A stretch of DNA of 64,000 nucleotides from Azolla caroliniana (taxonomy: Eukaryota; Polypodiophyta). Made by a program: the position numbers and the translations under genes. Under the pieces are notes generated by a model. That model ran no database searches. It worked only from the letters and a program-made list of their open reading frames with translations, and was not told where the DNA came from. This document shows positions 35,504-47,372 of the stretch, one piece after another. Within the stretch, counting starts at the first letter, position 1. Each line of letters opens with the position of its first letter. The DNA lies in contig JBHGNT010000009.1 of NCBI GenBank assembly GCA_043228905.1, positions 4,030,001 through 4,094,000 on the forward strand, read 5' to 3'.

Positions 35504-38500
35504 TCAGTCTTCCTCCAAATTATCCAGCAAACTCCGCTCAGAGGTTTCAAGTGTTGTTTTGCCTGTGCCGTCTCCGACTTCCGATTGGATTGGCTGCCTT
35601 TTCGCATCTTGCTGCTCCGACTCTGCTTCTACCGGTAGTACCGGTGTTTCTTCTGTATCCTGTCCGGGTCTGTCCTGCTCTACCTCCGTTCCGTTCCCGG
35701 TATCGCTCTCTCCGGTTTCCACTGGTTGTGTCCTTTCCTCCCCGGATTCGGTACTTCTCTGTCTCCACTCTGCATCATCCCCGGCATCAACCTGCTCTTG
35801 CTCCGGAAGTTCTTCCTCGGGTAATTCTTGTCGGGGTGCATTGTTGGTTGGGTCCTCTTCAGCCGATCGCTCGCCCTCACTGATGGAGATCGGCGTTGTG
35901 TGTCCCTCGGCTTCCTGTCGCAGTCGGTCCTTCTCGTACCCTTCCAATTCTAGTTGGGTTTCGAGCTGTCCGTCATCCAACCTCTCTACTAACCCTCGGA
36001 TTTCCTTGAGATGCTCTTCTGCTAGAGCATAGAAATCCTCCGACAGTTCTTCCCGGATGTTGACGATACTTTCTTCGTCCATTTTATAGAACCCATCTCC
36101 GGTTTTCTTCCGATTCTCTGCATCAGCTCGGAGTATCTGCAGTTCAGCTGCCTGTTGTGCCCATTCCCTCCAGAGCTTCTCCGTGCTTTCATTTATGCTG
36201 GCCTGAGCTCGGGTACTCCAACTTGACATGATGAACTTAATTCGGCCAACCCCTGCTTTAGCCTGTTCCGAAGCTGCTTGTTTTTCCTTCCTTATCCGTT
36301 TGATGATGTCGGCCATTAACTGAGCTTGAGCTTCAGAGTCGACTTTTTGCTTGTCACAGGCACTCCGCCATTTGTTGATTTCGAAAGTCGACTTCACTTT
36401 TTCCTCGTTCCAACTCTTTGTCAGCTCCCCTACTTTCTGCCGAAGTACTTCCATCTCTTTTCTTTGTTCCGACGTCAAGGTCTTCTCCACCGATACTTCC
36501 TCCCTTGCTTTGGACAATTCCAAGCGGTTTTCCTTGAGCTGCTCTTTCAGCTTTTCTATCTGTCGGTCGTACGTTGCTGCCTAATTCTTGATGTCCGACG
36601 TGGCCTGTTTATAATCCTTACATAGTCGGTCGAATTCCTCCGTCTTCTGTTTTAGGCGTCGGTTCGCCTGATCTCGCAACCGATCATCCCGGTCCTTTTG
36701 TTGTCGGAGTTCCTCTCGCAACCGCTCAATTTCCTGCTCCATTCGTCGGCGCAGCCTATCTTTTTCCTTTTGCAGTGTCCCGTTTTCTTCTTGTAGTCGG
36801 TCATTAGTGGCTTTGCTTCGGCGAAGGCCTTCCTCCATTCGCCGTCTGTCGTCTTCTACCAACTTCCGCTGCTCTCTTTCGTTATCTCTCAATGCCTCCT
36901 GAGCCTGTAATTCTTCTTTCAAAGTTGCTATTAACTTCTCGGTCTCAGGGCCGGTTTGCAAGGCCTTCTCCGTTTGTGGTTCGGCTTGCTTTTCTGATGT
37001 CCCGACCGGCTCGGTGCCATCTTGTGCTTGTCGGCTGCCTTCTTTTGCCTGTGCTAGCTCTTCTTGCAGCTCATGTAATTGTGCCCGGAGCATGACCATA
37101 TCCTTAGTCGTCGTCCTAGTCACTTCTTCTCTTAGCTCCTCCTCTTTCTCCATCTGGTCTGCTACTCCCGACAACTGCCCTGACAACCACCTTAGCCATT
37201 GTGCCTTTGTTCTGCCTTCGTTGGTGTCAGCAGGCGTGCCTAGCTCCGGCTGTTTTTCCGGCTGTTTCTCCGGCCTCTTCTCTTGTTCCGGCGCTTGTTC
37301 CTTTCTTTGTTCCTCAAACTCCGCCGCCGTCGGTTCCGGTACTGCCGTCTTTGGTGCAGACGGACCTTCATCCTGTGTCGCTTCTGTTCCGGTTACTGGA
37401 GGCGGTTCTTTTGCCCGTTGCTGAGTTCCGTCCGCTGTTGGGGTCGGTCTTGTCGCTCGTTTCTCCTTTTTCCCATGTTTGGGGAAGGGGCATTCCCCGG
37501 CGGTTGTCCTCGGTTTTTCGGTTCTCCGGGGTCGCTACTGGTTTGTCATTCCTTGGTGCCTCCCGACGCTCCTCTCTACGGAAGAATCCACGCCTTTGGT
37601 TCCGTCGGAAATTCCGGTTCCCTGGCCGCCTTTCTTCTCTGCGTCGCTCGTATTCCGGGGATTCGTCTCGGTCGTACCGGTCCCGGGGGTAGCTATCCCT
37701 TCGGTTCTCCTCTCGGTCATAGCTGTCGCGTCTTCTATCGGGGTATCTGTCGCCGCGTTCTCGTCGGTAGCGGTCGTCCCTCCGGAATCGATCCTCTTCC
37801 GGGTCCCGATTGCGCGGTTCTATGTGTCGGACCGGTGCCGCTTGTCGAGTTAACAGGTTATACTCGCATTGGTTCGTTGTGTGGGCGCGAGAATTGCATA
37901 TCATGCACTGTGCGCGCAGGGTGCAGTCAACGGTCGAGTGCCCCGAATTTAGGCATGTTGTGCATTGTAGGGCTTGTCGGAACCGGAGGTCCTCCTCCTT
38001 CGGAAGCGCCTGGTGTAACGCCCCCATCGGCAAGAAGGGGCTCGTGTTGTCCATTTCCAGGACCCGATCAATGACTTGGTCCATTGTGCTGGTGCTGAAA
38101 TCGATGATTCCACACATCGCTCGAAGTGGGTCTTTTAACGCAGCCAAAAAGACTGCCTTGGCCTCCTCTTCGGGTGGTGCTCTTGCTAATTGACTGTGCA
38201 AGGTCTGGAAACGAATGATAAATTGTGGGACCGTCTCGTTTTCTCCCTGCCGAGTGGTGTAGAATTGTCCGACCAATTCCCTTTGTTCCACTCGTCTATG
38301 AAACAAGCGTAAAAACTGGGTTTTCAATGCCTCGAACGTGGCGAAGCTGCCTGGTAAGTGCTTGTCGTGCCACCGGGCCGCCGGTCCTTCTAATGTCATG
38401 CCGAATTCGGCGACTTTGGATCGGTCGGCCTCGGGCTCCGTCAGTCTCTGGGACACGTGGTTGGCTTCCCATGTTCGCAGGAATGCATACACATGTGCCT

Positions 38501-39041
38501 CTCCGTCGGGCTCATCCCGATACTTTGGGTACGGATACGGCATCGTGTCGTCCCACTGATTCTCCTGCGCTGGTTCCTCCGATGTCGGTCTCCGCTCCTG
38601 CGGTTCCTCCGCAGGTGGTGTTGGTATCCGCTCCTGCGGTTCCTCCGCGGGTGGTGTTGATAACCGCTCCTGCGGTTCCTCCGCGGGTGGTGTTGATAAC
38701 CGCTCCTGCGGTTCCTCCGCGGGTGGTGTTGGTATCCGCTCCTCCCTCCTCGGCGATTGCCGGTCACCGAACTCCAGAGTTAGTTCCTCCTCTGGCTCCG
38801 ATGTTGCTGAGTGATCCGACTCAAAGGGGTTGTTCTCGTGGCTGCTTTTATAGCGGGATCCCACGCTTTCCCCGCTATCCGAATCCGCCTCTAATGTTGC
38901 AAATGCCGCTGCGTCCCCGTCGCCGCCAGCGAGAGTCTGTAGTAGTGTCTCCGCTTCTTGGAGGCTGGTTATGCTACTGCCTTCGTCGGAAGCTTGTAGA
39001 ACCTGGAACTGCAGTGCGTCTTCTGCGATTTGCCGAAGCGT
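35504..39041 (-). pseudogene. Retrotransposon Gag fused to long coiled coil, no Pol
   Basis: The open frame enters from about 39041 (no start seen, 5' truncated). It has an acidic N-terminus with four copies of a 12-aa repeat like TPPAEEPQERLS. A Retrotrans_gag-like domain follows (MTLEGPAARWHDKH, FATFEALKTQFLRLFHR), then two CCHC knuckles (CTTCLNSGHSTVDC, CMICNSRAHTTNQC) and an Arg/Asp/Tyr-rich tail. That frame stops at 37368. An overlapping frame, displaced by one base near 37400, continues as PVTGTEATQDEG into a long Glu/Lys/Arg/Gln coiled coil. It is broken by one TAG near 36578 and ends at 35504. There is no protease, RT or integrase, so it depended on another element. It resembles the plant TR-GAG class. 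Confidence 0.75.
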
Positions 39042-39410
39042 TTTTGAGTTGCTTGAAATTAAGCTCTATCGTTGGTGGATGGGGAACATAGAAATCCAAG
39101 TTGATGCTACACATTATGCGTGTTTTGTCTACCTAAATTTGTCTTTCATTTCAACCCTACCTTTTTCGTTGGATCATGTGAATTGGGATTGTTTTCTATC
39201 ATCAATGGATGATGAATATAGAATTCCAAGCAATATTAGACACTCATACACTCTCTATCTATGAATATTTTCCTTGTACTCGAACCCCACCTTTGTGTTG
39301 GATTGTGCCATTTGAAACTATGCTCTATCTGTAGCAAATGTTAAACATACAATTTCAACTACATGTTAAGACATTGACCTATTATCTACGTATACCATAG
39401 GCGAGGTAGG
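39042..39410. repeat. Continuation of the ~100-140-bp tandem repeat
   Basis: Units at about 39147 (CATTTCAACCCTACC..CGTTGGAT) and 39279 (CTCGAACCCCACC..GTTGGAT) continue the array seen at 28.9-29.2 kb. The sequence composition flips from GC-rich to AT-rich at 39041. Confidence 0.5.
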
Positions 39411-40230
39411 GCACTGATATTTACAAACATAAGTGGAGGGTATATTCACTAGTATTAGAAAGGAATATTGTGATTGGATAAAGGGCATGATATGTGCATG
39501 CATTACCATGATCTTGACAAGTAACGAATGGAGAATCAAATACATCCATTCAAGGGGTCTACGAAGAAGTATAAATACGAGGCCTAATTATCCTCACAAG
39601 GGACATTGCACCAAAAGGTTGAAGTCTCAAGACACTAGTTATTTCTCAAAATTTTGGAAAAAAGCATAATATGGTTTGGCGACCTTTCACATTACAAAGG
39701 GTTTGATCTATCACAGTGGAAAGGTTTGCCAGATTCACTAGAGGTCAAGAAGAAAATTCTTCATGAATGTGTCACAATCAAAGTTTCGAAGTCGGTGTAG
39801 ATTTTGAAGGCAAGAAAACAATAATTTGTATAAATTGGAGACCAATATGACAAGGATGTTAAAGTTTATGTTGAACCTGAATGGTTCAACACTGAGTAGA
39901 TAATCCATTTATATAGCATATGTATAGGATCACGCGTGATCATCACTCAGCATACGTTCTATGTGCCACTTGGAGTACATGTATGTATGCCACTTGGCAA
40001 TCATCCATTGTGTACAATAATGTGGTTTTTCTTGAAGGTTATAGGTTTGAATCTTGATATTGACATTTTGTGACAAAATGTAATGATGCACCATAGTCAA
40101 CAATCCTAGAATCCAACGAACACTCGTTATCATCTTTACCACTTTTTTTGGCCCAATAAACATATTGACATGCATAAATACATGACTTAATGTTTTCAAT
40201 GTTTGCTTAATAAAGTTGAGCACCTAGATA
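39411..40230 (+). repeat. Chromovirus-type LTR copy A (degenerate)
   Basis: Shares a series of blocks with 41370-41750: CACTGATATTTACAAACATAAG, TTCACTAGT.TTAGAAA, ATTGGATAAAG, TTGAACC.GAATGGTTCA, then TTATATAGCAT and CACTTGG.AATCAT. The inverted word TTGAACCTGAATGGTTCAA sits before the TATA-like TTATATAGC. Exact ends were not determined. Confidence 0.5.
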
Positions 40231-40739
40231 TTCCCAACAACAAATGAGAATTTATATGTATGGATTTTATTGCTAGTTTATTTCGTACATAGAGAAGTGG
40301 AAATGTTATTTGGGTTATTATTAACGGCCTAATGAAATTGGCTACATTTATTCCCACGGAAACCATGGTAATTGTTAAACAATCAGCTTATCAATTTGTT
40401 GACGAGTTATTTTGTTTCAACTTATCAATTTGTTGATGAGCTTATCAATGGATATTGTTAGTTATCGACATTCCAAGTTTATTTGAGTTTGGACAAAAAT
40501 CTTTAGGAAGCTATAAACTAATTCTAGCCTAAAGTTCACAGATCATCCTTAAGTTTGATGAACAAACTAAACATATTAACAAAATATTAAGGACATGTTT
40601 TGGGCTTATATAGCAAAAAACCCTCTATATGGGAGCAATACCCTCATATAATAGCTCAAAACATATATCCACTAGATATGGCCATTTCATGTTGATGCAT
40701 AACATAATATAGTTTGCTCATAATAGTTATAGTCATTTT

Positions 40740-41345
40740 ATGTAGATGTATGGGTTTTCACCCACATGCCCTAGTTACTATCATGATACATTGCACAATA
40801 CACAATTTTTGCAAGAAATGATGCAAATTGCCAAAAAGAATGTTAAGATATCTCAAGATCATGTGTGGTTTTTTGTTGATCATAATAGACGTCCTCGTGC
40901 ATTTATTGTTGGTCAAAAAGTTTTATTGCGTGTACTTACTGACTCTAAGTCGTTATCTACAAGCAAGTGACATAAGTTAGCCCAATGATATTGTGGTCCC
41001 TTTGATATCCTTAAGTGAGGAGGATCACGTGCTTATGACATTGCCTTACCTCATGGTGTTGGGATTCAACCTATTTTCTGCATCAATTCTAAAATCATTT
41101 TTAGGCTCAGATGATAACACCGTCATAGTAAACAATATTGTAACATTAGAGAATTTGTCTTATAAACCTCACATTCCAAAAGGAATTTTTTATTCAAGAA
41201 CTATAATCTTACATTTTAAACAGATTCATCAATTCAAGATCAAATGTATGGATAGATCTATTTATGATGACACTTGGGAATGAGAGAATACTCCTAAGGC
41301 ACAATTTCCTCAATTTATATTGCAAGAGTGCAATGTTTTGAAACG
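40740..41345 (+). pseudogene. Ty3/gypsy chromovirus integrase tail + chromodomain relic
   Basis: The translation gives YGFSPTCP, FIVGQKVLLRVLTDSKSLSTSK, YCGPFDILK, AYDIALPHGVGIQPIF, then VTLENLSYKPHIPKGI and a chromodomain-like MDRSIYDDTWE. It ends in AQFPQF. This is the C-terminal end of integrase (GPY/F-type module) and the chromodomain that steers integration. Stops at 40968, 41011 and 41281 and a shift near 41080 disable it. The upstream pol is missing. Confidence 0.75.
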
Positions 41346-41352
41346 ATGGAGT

Positions 41353-41760
41353 ATGTTATGTACACTAATAAGTGTATCAGACACTAATATTTACAAAACA
41401 TAAGTGAAAGATAAGTATGTTCACTAATCCTAGAAAATGTGCTAATATGATCGGATAAAGAGAGTGATAAGTATCAGGGTTGTGGCAAAGAATAATATCA
41501 AATTGAATACGAGAATGAGAAGAGAGAAATGAAGGAGACATAATATGATATTAGCAATGTATTAACAATAAGAACAAAGTTTACAATAATATTTCTAAGA
41601 TCGGTGTTGAACCAGAATGGTTCATCAACACATGCTTATATAACATGGTTTGGATACATGCATGCACACATGTCACTTGGTGATCATGCATTATACTATG
41701 TAAGTGGCAACAATTCATAATGTTACATATACTCTCAATGATATAATAAAAGTTATAAAA
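41353..41760 (+). repeat. Chromovirus-type LTR copy B (3' LTR of the plus-strand relic)
   Basis: It starts near TGTTATGTACACTAATAAG just after the chromodomain relic and shares ordered blocks with copy A, including GTTGAACCAGAATGGTTCA and TTATATAAC. The right end is uncertain. Confidence 0.45.
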
Positions 41761-41985
41761 ACATTAAAGGCAATGATCTATTCTCGTGCTCAAAGTTACA
41801 TTTTTTTGAAGAGGTCATGAGTTCAAATCTCTATAATATTATCCCCTTCCTTTGATAGTGAGTTCCATGAGTTGCATTGCATAAAATAGGAGATGAATTA
41901 TTCAAATATCCATGATAAATTTAAACAATAAGTTTTGTCCCATCATTGAGATTTTCAACAAGTTCCCATGTTCGATCATTTAGTG
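41761..41985. other. No recognisable gene
   Basis: AT-rich spacer between the two converging chromovirus relics. Confidence 0.4.
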
Positions 41986-41989
41986 TATA

Positions 41990-43150
41990 ACATAATCAAT
42001 CAACAGAATAATGCAATTTGTTGTGCACAATTTTGAGTCCCCAAAATGGTTTTCAACTCATAATCTAGAGCTTCATCCAGCTCAATACGGGGTGGAGGAG
42101 AAAAAGCACAATACGGAATAAAGTTCAAATCATATGGTTCCAAAAGTAATACATGGAACACTAGGTGAAAACACATATGAGGAGGGAAATAAGACAAAAA
42201 CAATGTCATTGATCTTATTAGAGATTACATTTGGACCAAGCCATTGATAATCCAACTTGTGACAAAGTCTGGTGCTATTTATATCACATCGTAAGAGCCA
42301 TATATGATCTTTAACTCGAAACTTGGGTCTTTCTAGTGGTGATTCAATATGATGACAATCTACAAATTTCTTATGTGTAATATCCCGAGCATTATGTAAA
42401 TGATGAGAAAGAGTAACACAAATTTCTTAGAGTTAATGTAGGCAAACAACCACAATAAGATTTTCTGAGATTTCTTAACGCTCAAGTATTGTCCAATTGG
42501 GATGGACACCCGTGTTGGTAAAGAAGGGAGTAAATTTGGTAGATGAATCAACAAAATTAGTGTAAGCAAACTCCGCAAAATGCTAATAGTCAACCGAATC
42601 ATCCAATTGGTAGTTGATGAAACAATGAAGATACTATGGCTAGGTTTGATCGATAAATTCAGTTTGACCATCAATCGCGATACGATAGCTCGAAGAGAGT
42701 TTACAATCAATTTGGAGGAGCCCAAGCAAAAATTCCAAAATTTTCGAGATGAATTGTGGGCCTAATCATTAATTATGTCATCAAGAAGAACATGATGTTG
42801 AAATACTTCACATATAACCAAAAATGTTGTATCTTGACTATTAATTGTCTTTGTGCATAGAAAGGAATGTGTCATCTTGGTGAACCAATCCACAATTATA
42901 AGAATGGAGTTAAAACCTTTGGAAGATGGAAGACCAATAATGAAATCCAAAGAAATAGACTTTCATGAACCATCTGGACCTTGGACCTGGTAAGGGTTGG
43001 AATAACCATATAATGAATGTTGAGAATACTTGAACCAACAATATGCATCACAACAATCAATATAGTTCTCAACATAATTACAAATATGCCACCAATAACT
43101 TCTATAAATTAATTACAAAGTCTTGTGGATTCCAAAATATCCAGCCATTT
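41990..43150 (-). pseudogene. Second Ty3/gypsy chromovirus integrase relic
   Basis: Reading the minus strand from 43110: an integrase zinc-binding remnant (YWWHICNYVENYIDCCDAYC), SISLDFIIGLPSSKGFNSILIIVDWFTK (core start, about 42960-42880), then in another frame YRIAIDGQTE, AEFAYTN and STKFTPFF. Next comes LLRCDI..KLDYQWLGP and LLEPYDLNFIPYCAFSPPPRIELDEALDYELKTIL, the linker into a chromodomain. Stops and frame changes are frequent. It faces the plus-strand relic tail to tail. Confidence 0.75.
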
Positions 43151-43289
43151 GCATGTAATGGCACTATTGTAAGATTAGGAGACATGAACGAACATCATGA
43201 GCATTAAGTAAATTATTTTGAAAAAGTTAATTGGCATGCCAACTAAACTTATTATAATTTTTACGAGAACCCTCAAACACAAGAAGAAT

Positions 43290-43450
43290 GAATTGGAGTG
43301 ATATGGTTCAAGATATCTTGTGTTTATATAGCATGGTTCATCAATACTCGAACACATGCATGCCCGTCGCATGACATTCATGCAAGCACACCACTTGAAT
43401 TTCATGCACTAGCTTGTGTAAGATGGTGATATTTCATAACATTACATAAG
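43290..43450 (+). repeat. Partial LTR-like copy C
   Basis: ATATGGTTCAAGATATCTTG, TTTATATAGCATGGTTCATC and ACACATGCATGCC resemble part of LTR copies A and B. Only this core is recognisable. Confidence 0.4.
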
Positions 43451-44364
43451 ACTCTCTATGCACCTAAATTCACCTTATAAATGAACTCTACCTTCCTATT
43501 CAATCACAACTCAATATCTACCATACTATGCTTGCATACACTTATTTTGTTTACTTTGATTGATTTCTCACAAGAATATCCAAATGTGGAGTGACCTAGA
43601 CAAGGCAAGGTTGTGGTTCTTGAAATTGCTTGCCCCTATGTATGAAAAAGATGCACATCAACTTTTGATCTACATTAGTTATTATCCATTTCCGTTTCAT
43701 AACCGCTCCAATAACATTGATGTGAACATACATCTCTTGATTTTGTTTCTAATTTGACATGTTGTAAATATTATTTCATGTCGTTGTTAGGTTCCCGTTC
43801 ATAACATGTTTTTTGCACTCAAAGCTTGTTGTTTTGTAACATTTGTCCTTTCCAAGGTTAATCAATGGCGTAGTGTAAAAATCTCAATAATTTAAGGTTG
43901 TCCTTGAATTTTGACCTGGTTCAATTGTAATTCCAATTATGAGCTGAGTTTTTCAAAAAAACATTGCTTATTTGTGAATTTCCCTTTTGTTATGAAAGTT
44001 ATATATAACGTGGAATGTACAATCAATCTCTATTTATTCTCATCTTTCTTGTAATGAGATGGTAGAGTACTTACAATTGGTCTCAAAATTCTCTAAAATG
44101 ATAACAATGACCACGTCCAAAAACCTTGATCACATGTTGGACATGTTTCTATTGTTCATGCCAGATCCTAATAATATTATGATATAATATGATGTTACCT
44201 GAATCAAGGACACCTAAGTTCTAAAATCTATCAATTTGGCCATCTCTGTTATTTGGAAACATTTTACCATCAATCTTTAATTGTATGTATATGCTTGTGT
44301 TTTGCCACAAAAAGCAATTCTCAAATAAATTCCCAACGGTTGATAGCATGGTTTTAATCTCATT
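43451..44364. other. No recognisable gene
   Basis: AT-rich sequence without a recognised motif, up to the target duplication of the next copia element. Confidence 0.5.
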
Positions 44365-44369
44365 ATTGT

Positions 44370-44506
44370 TGTTGGCATAAAATGCCGACTCCTTCAAACT
44401 TGTATCCGATTGAGTGTGAACTCGTCCACATAGTTAGGGCTTAGTATATAAGCAATAACCTAACGTTGTAAAGGGTGATGATCCACATTGTATCAAGTCT
44501 CGGAGT

Positions 44507-44589
<83 letters not shown>

Positions 44590-44718
44590 AATAAAGTTTT
44601 CCATTAAAGCTCGTTTTTGTGTAAGTCTCTACCTCCCTCCCCTTTTGTGTTGCTTTCGGAGTATGCAAACAGGTTCTCATACGCTTCCGCATACGCACAC
44701 ACCTATCAACCTTTCACA
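44370..44718 (+). repeat. 5' LTR with (GT)n(GA)n microsatellite
   Basis: Contains (GT)n at 44506-44530 followed by (GA)n to about 44586. TG..CA ends. Confidence 0.93.
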
Positions 44719-46946
44719 ACTGGCATTAGAGCAACCTTGTTGTTTGGTGGCAACAGACAACATAAGAACCTCAAAAGAAAAAGATGAGGTCAGTAAAAAT
44801 CTCACTTTTTCATAGAAGAATATGGTTTCAACATCCGGAACAGGAGTTGAAATTAGAAAGTTCGATGGCAAAAGTTTTGCACTTTGGAAGGAGATGATGG
44901 AGGATGTTCTGATCATCGGAAGACCAGTCGAAGCTATTCGACATAGCGAAAAACATGCTTCGATGACAGCCGAAGAGTGAAAATTGATGGACGAAATTGC
45001 ACGCTCTACCATCTGAATGCATCTGGCTGAAAACGTCTACTTCAGCATGGCAAAAGAGACGACAACGTTCTCACTATGGGAAAAGTTGCAAGCCAAGTAC
45101 GAGAAGAAGTCCTCATCTTCGAAATTGATTTTGATCAAACAACTTTTCAACATAAAGATGAGAGAAACCGATTCGGCTACCTCCCACATCAACGCCTTCA
45201 GCCGGGTGTTGTCAGAACTCTCCTCACAAGGGATCAATTTCGAAGAAGAAGTGAAAGCCCTTGCCCTCTTATCGAGCTTGATGGCGAGTTGGGAGGTATT
45301 CTGCACGACATACGCCAATAGTCAACCGATCCTAAATCTGGATGAGACAATCGGCCAAGTCCTCACCGAGGACATTTGGTGAAAATCAATGGGAATTACC
45401 ATCGATGAATTGGCAAAAGCCCATCACTCAACCGAGTCATTCGACCGACAGAGTCGTACGAGAGAACAAGCTGACAGAACCGCTTGGAATAACAACCGAT
45501 CAAAAACGAGGGGAGACCGACAACGGTCGAAGTTGAAAACAGGCCGATTAGACGAATTCTGCACACACTGCAGAAAAGTTGGCCACAATGTTTCTGACTG
45601 CTAGTCAATCAAGAGGAAAGAGAATGGTCGCCGATCCGAGCGGAATCGAGGTAGACTCGACTCAGACCACTCTCCAACTGGCAACCAAATCAACGTTGCC
45701 GACTCTCCATCGGGACAAATTCTCTCCTTAGAGGACTCCATGATCGGGGAAGTCCTCTATAGCGCACAAGATGCACACACATGGTTACTGGATTCCGGTG
45801 CCACATTTCACGTGACCCCCAACATAGAATGGTTTTCGAACTATTCGGCCGACACCAATGGCACAATCCGATTGGGAAACGAGCACGAGTGCAGAATCGC
45901 AGGAACCAGAGAGGTACCCATCTGATTGCCCAATGGCAACATGATCACCTTGCACCAAGTCAGGCACGTACCCGATCTCAAAAGGAGTTTGGTCTCCATC
46001 GGCATGCTAGCCAATACAGGTACCGAACGACTCTAAGTGAGTCGATATGGATGATCAACTAGGGAAATCTCAGAATTGGGAGTGGACACAAGTACAATAA
46101 CTTGTACCCACTAATGGTGATCAATCCAGAAGGGGCCATGAACGTAGCCGAAAAGACTGACCCAACCCTATGGCATGGCCAACTCGGCCATATGTCTAAA
46201 GCCGGACTTGATCGGTTGATGTCGGTAGGATACATCCCGATACTCCAAGCAAAGATGAACTTCTGTGAGCACTGTCAATATGGGAAACTGACCCGAAGTC
46301 CACACTCTCTCCACTACGAGACAATACGACATCCCCTAGAGCTCGTGCACACAGACATATGTGGGCCCATGCCAAAGTGATCGCTAGGAGGCTCCCGATA
46401 CTTCATCACACTTGTAGATGATTGTACACGGAAAGTTTGGACATACTCCATCAAGTCCAAAGACGAAGCGCTCGAGGTCTTCACTCGATGGACATCTGAA
46501 GTGGAGAACCGGTCGGGATACAAAGTGAAGACACTCGGATCCGACAACGGAGGCGAGTACACCTCCAAAGCCTTCAAACATTACCTGTCCAACAAAGGGA
46601 TCTGACACCAAAAGACCGTTCCCTACACACCCATGCAAAATGTATTGGCAGAACGATCCAGGAGAGGGTGACGACTATGCTCCAACAAGCCGAACTATAG
46701 TTGGAATTCTGGGCTGAGGCATTGCAAATGGCAGTATACCCGATAAATCTGGCGCCATCAAGAGCAACCAGGCTCAAAGTGCCCCAAGCACTATGGTCTA
46801 GCAAAAAACCGACCTACGATAGGCTTCATGTATTCGGATGCAAAGCCTACGCGTTCATCCCCAGGGAGAAAAGGACAAAGTTGGCACCCCATGCAACAAA
46901 ATGCGTATTTCTCGGTTACGGAACCAATTGGGACTTTGGCTATCAG

Positions 46947-47372
46947 TGTCAAGATTCGAACTCTTGACATGACCATGTTATAATCGAGTGTTATGTGTTA
47001 ACCACACATCTAGCATATAATCATGTATATACTTCCTCATTGTAGGTTTTAGCAAGCATCATGTGCATAATTTCTCCCTCGTATTATTTACACTTAGCAC
47101 ATGCATGCGTACCTACTGCCTACATGCTCTATTGTATCACATGCGTGCAACAGGTATGCATGCCACTTAGTATAAATAGTTGAGTTCACCTTGAAGGAAT
47201 TCAAGGTGAACAACACCAGTCATGGACATATCAATCTAGTATTCTCATTTCGCCCATCTTCTCTCCTTAATCTTCATCTCTATCTTTATGCTATTGTGTC
47301 GTTCCGTCATCGCTCCGTCGTAGCCTCATCATCCGTGCTCCGTCTTAGTCTGCACTTGGTGTGTCCGTGACA
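46947..47372 (+). mobile_element. Solo-LTR-like insertion inside copia pol
   Basis: Copia coding runs FLGYGTNWDFGY up to about 46943 and resumes as R/LWDPKNRKLIRS after 47373, with 426 bp of AT-rich sequence between. The insert begins TGTCAAGA, ends CCGTGACA and carries a TATAAATAG box near 47171. Flanks share ATC (ATCAG left, ATCGA right), an imperfect target duplication. A 12-bp perfect inverted repeat (GTTCACCTTGAA/TTCAAGGTGAAC) lies at 47184-47211 just after the TATA box. Confidence 0.7.

Noticed and set aside
44507-44815. Protein with Arg-Glu or Leu-Ser repeats in the copia LTR
   Set aside because: Translation of the (GT)n(GA)n microsatellite in the LTR.
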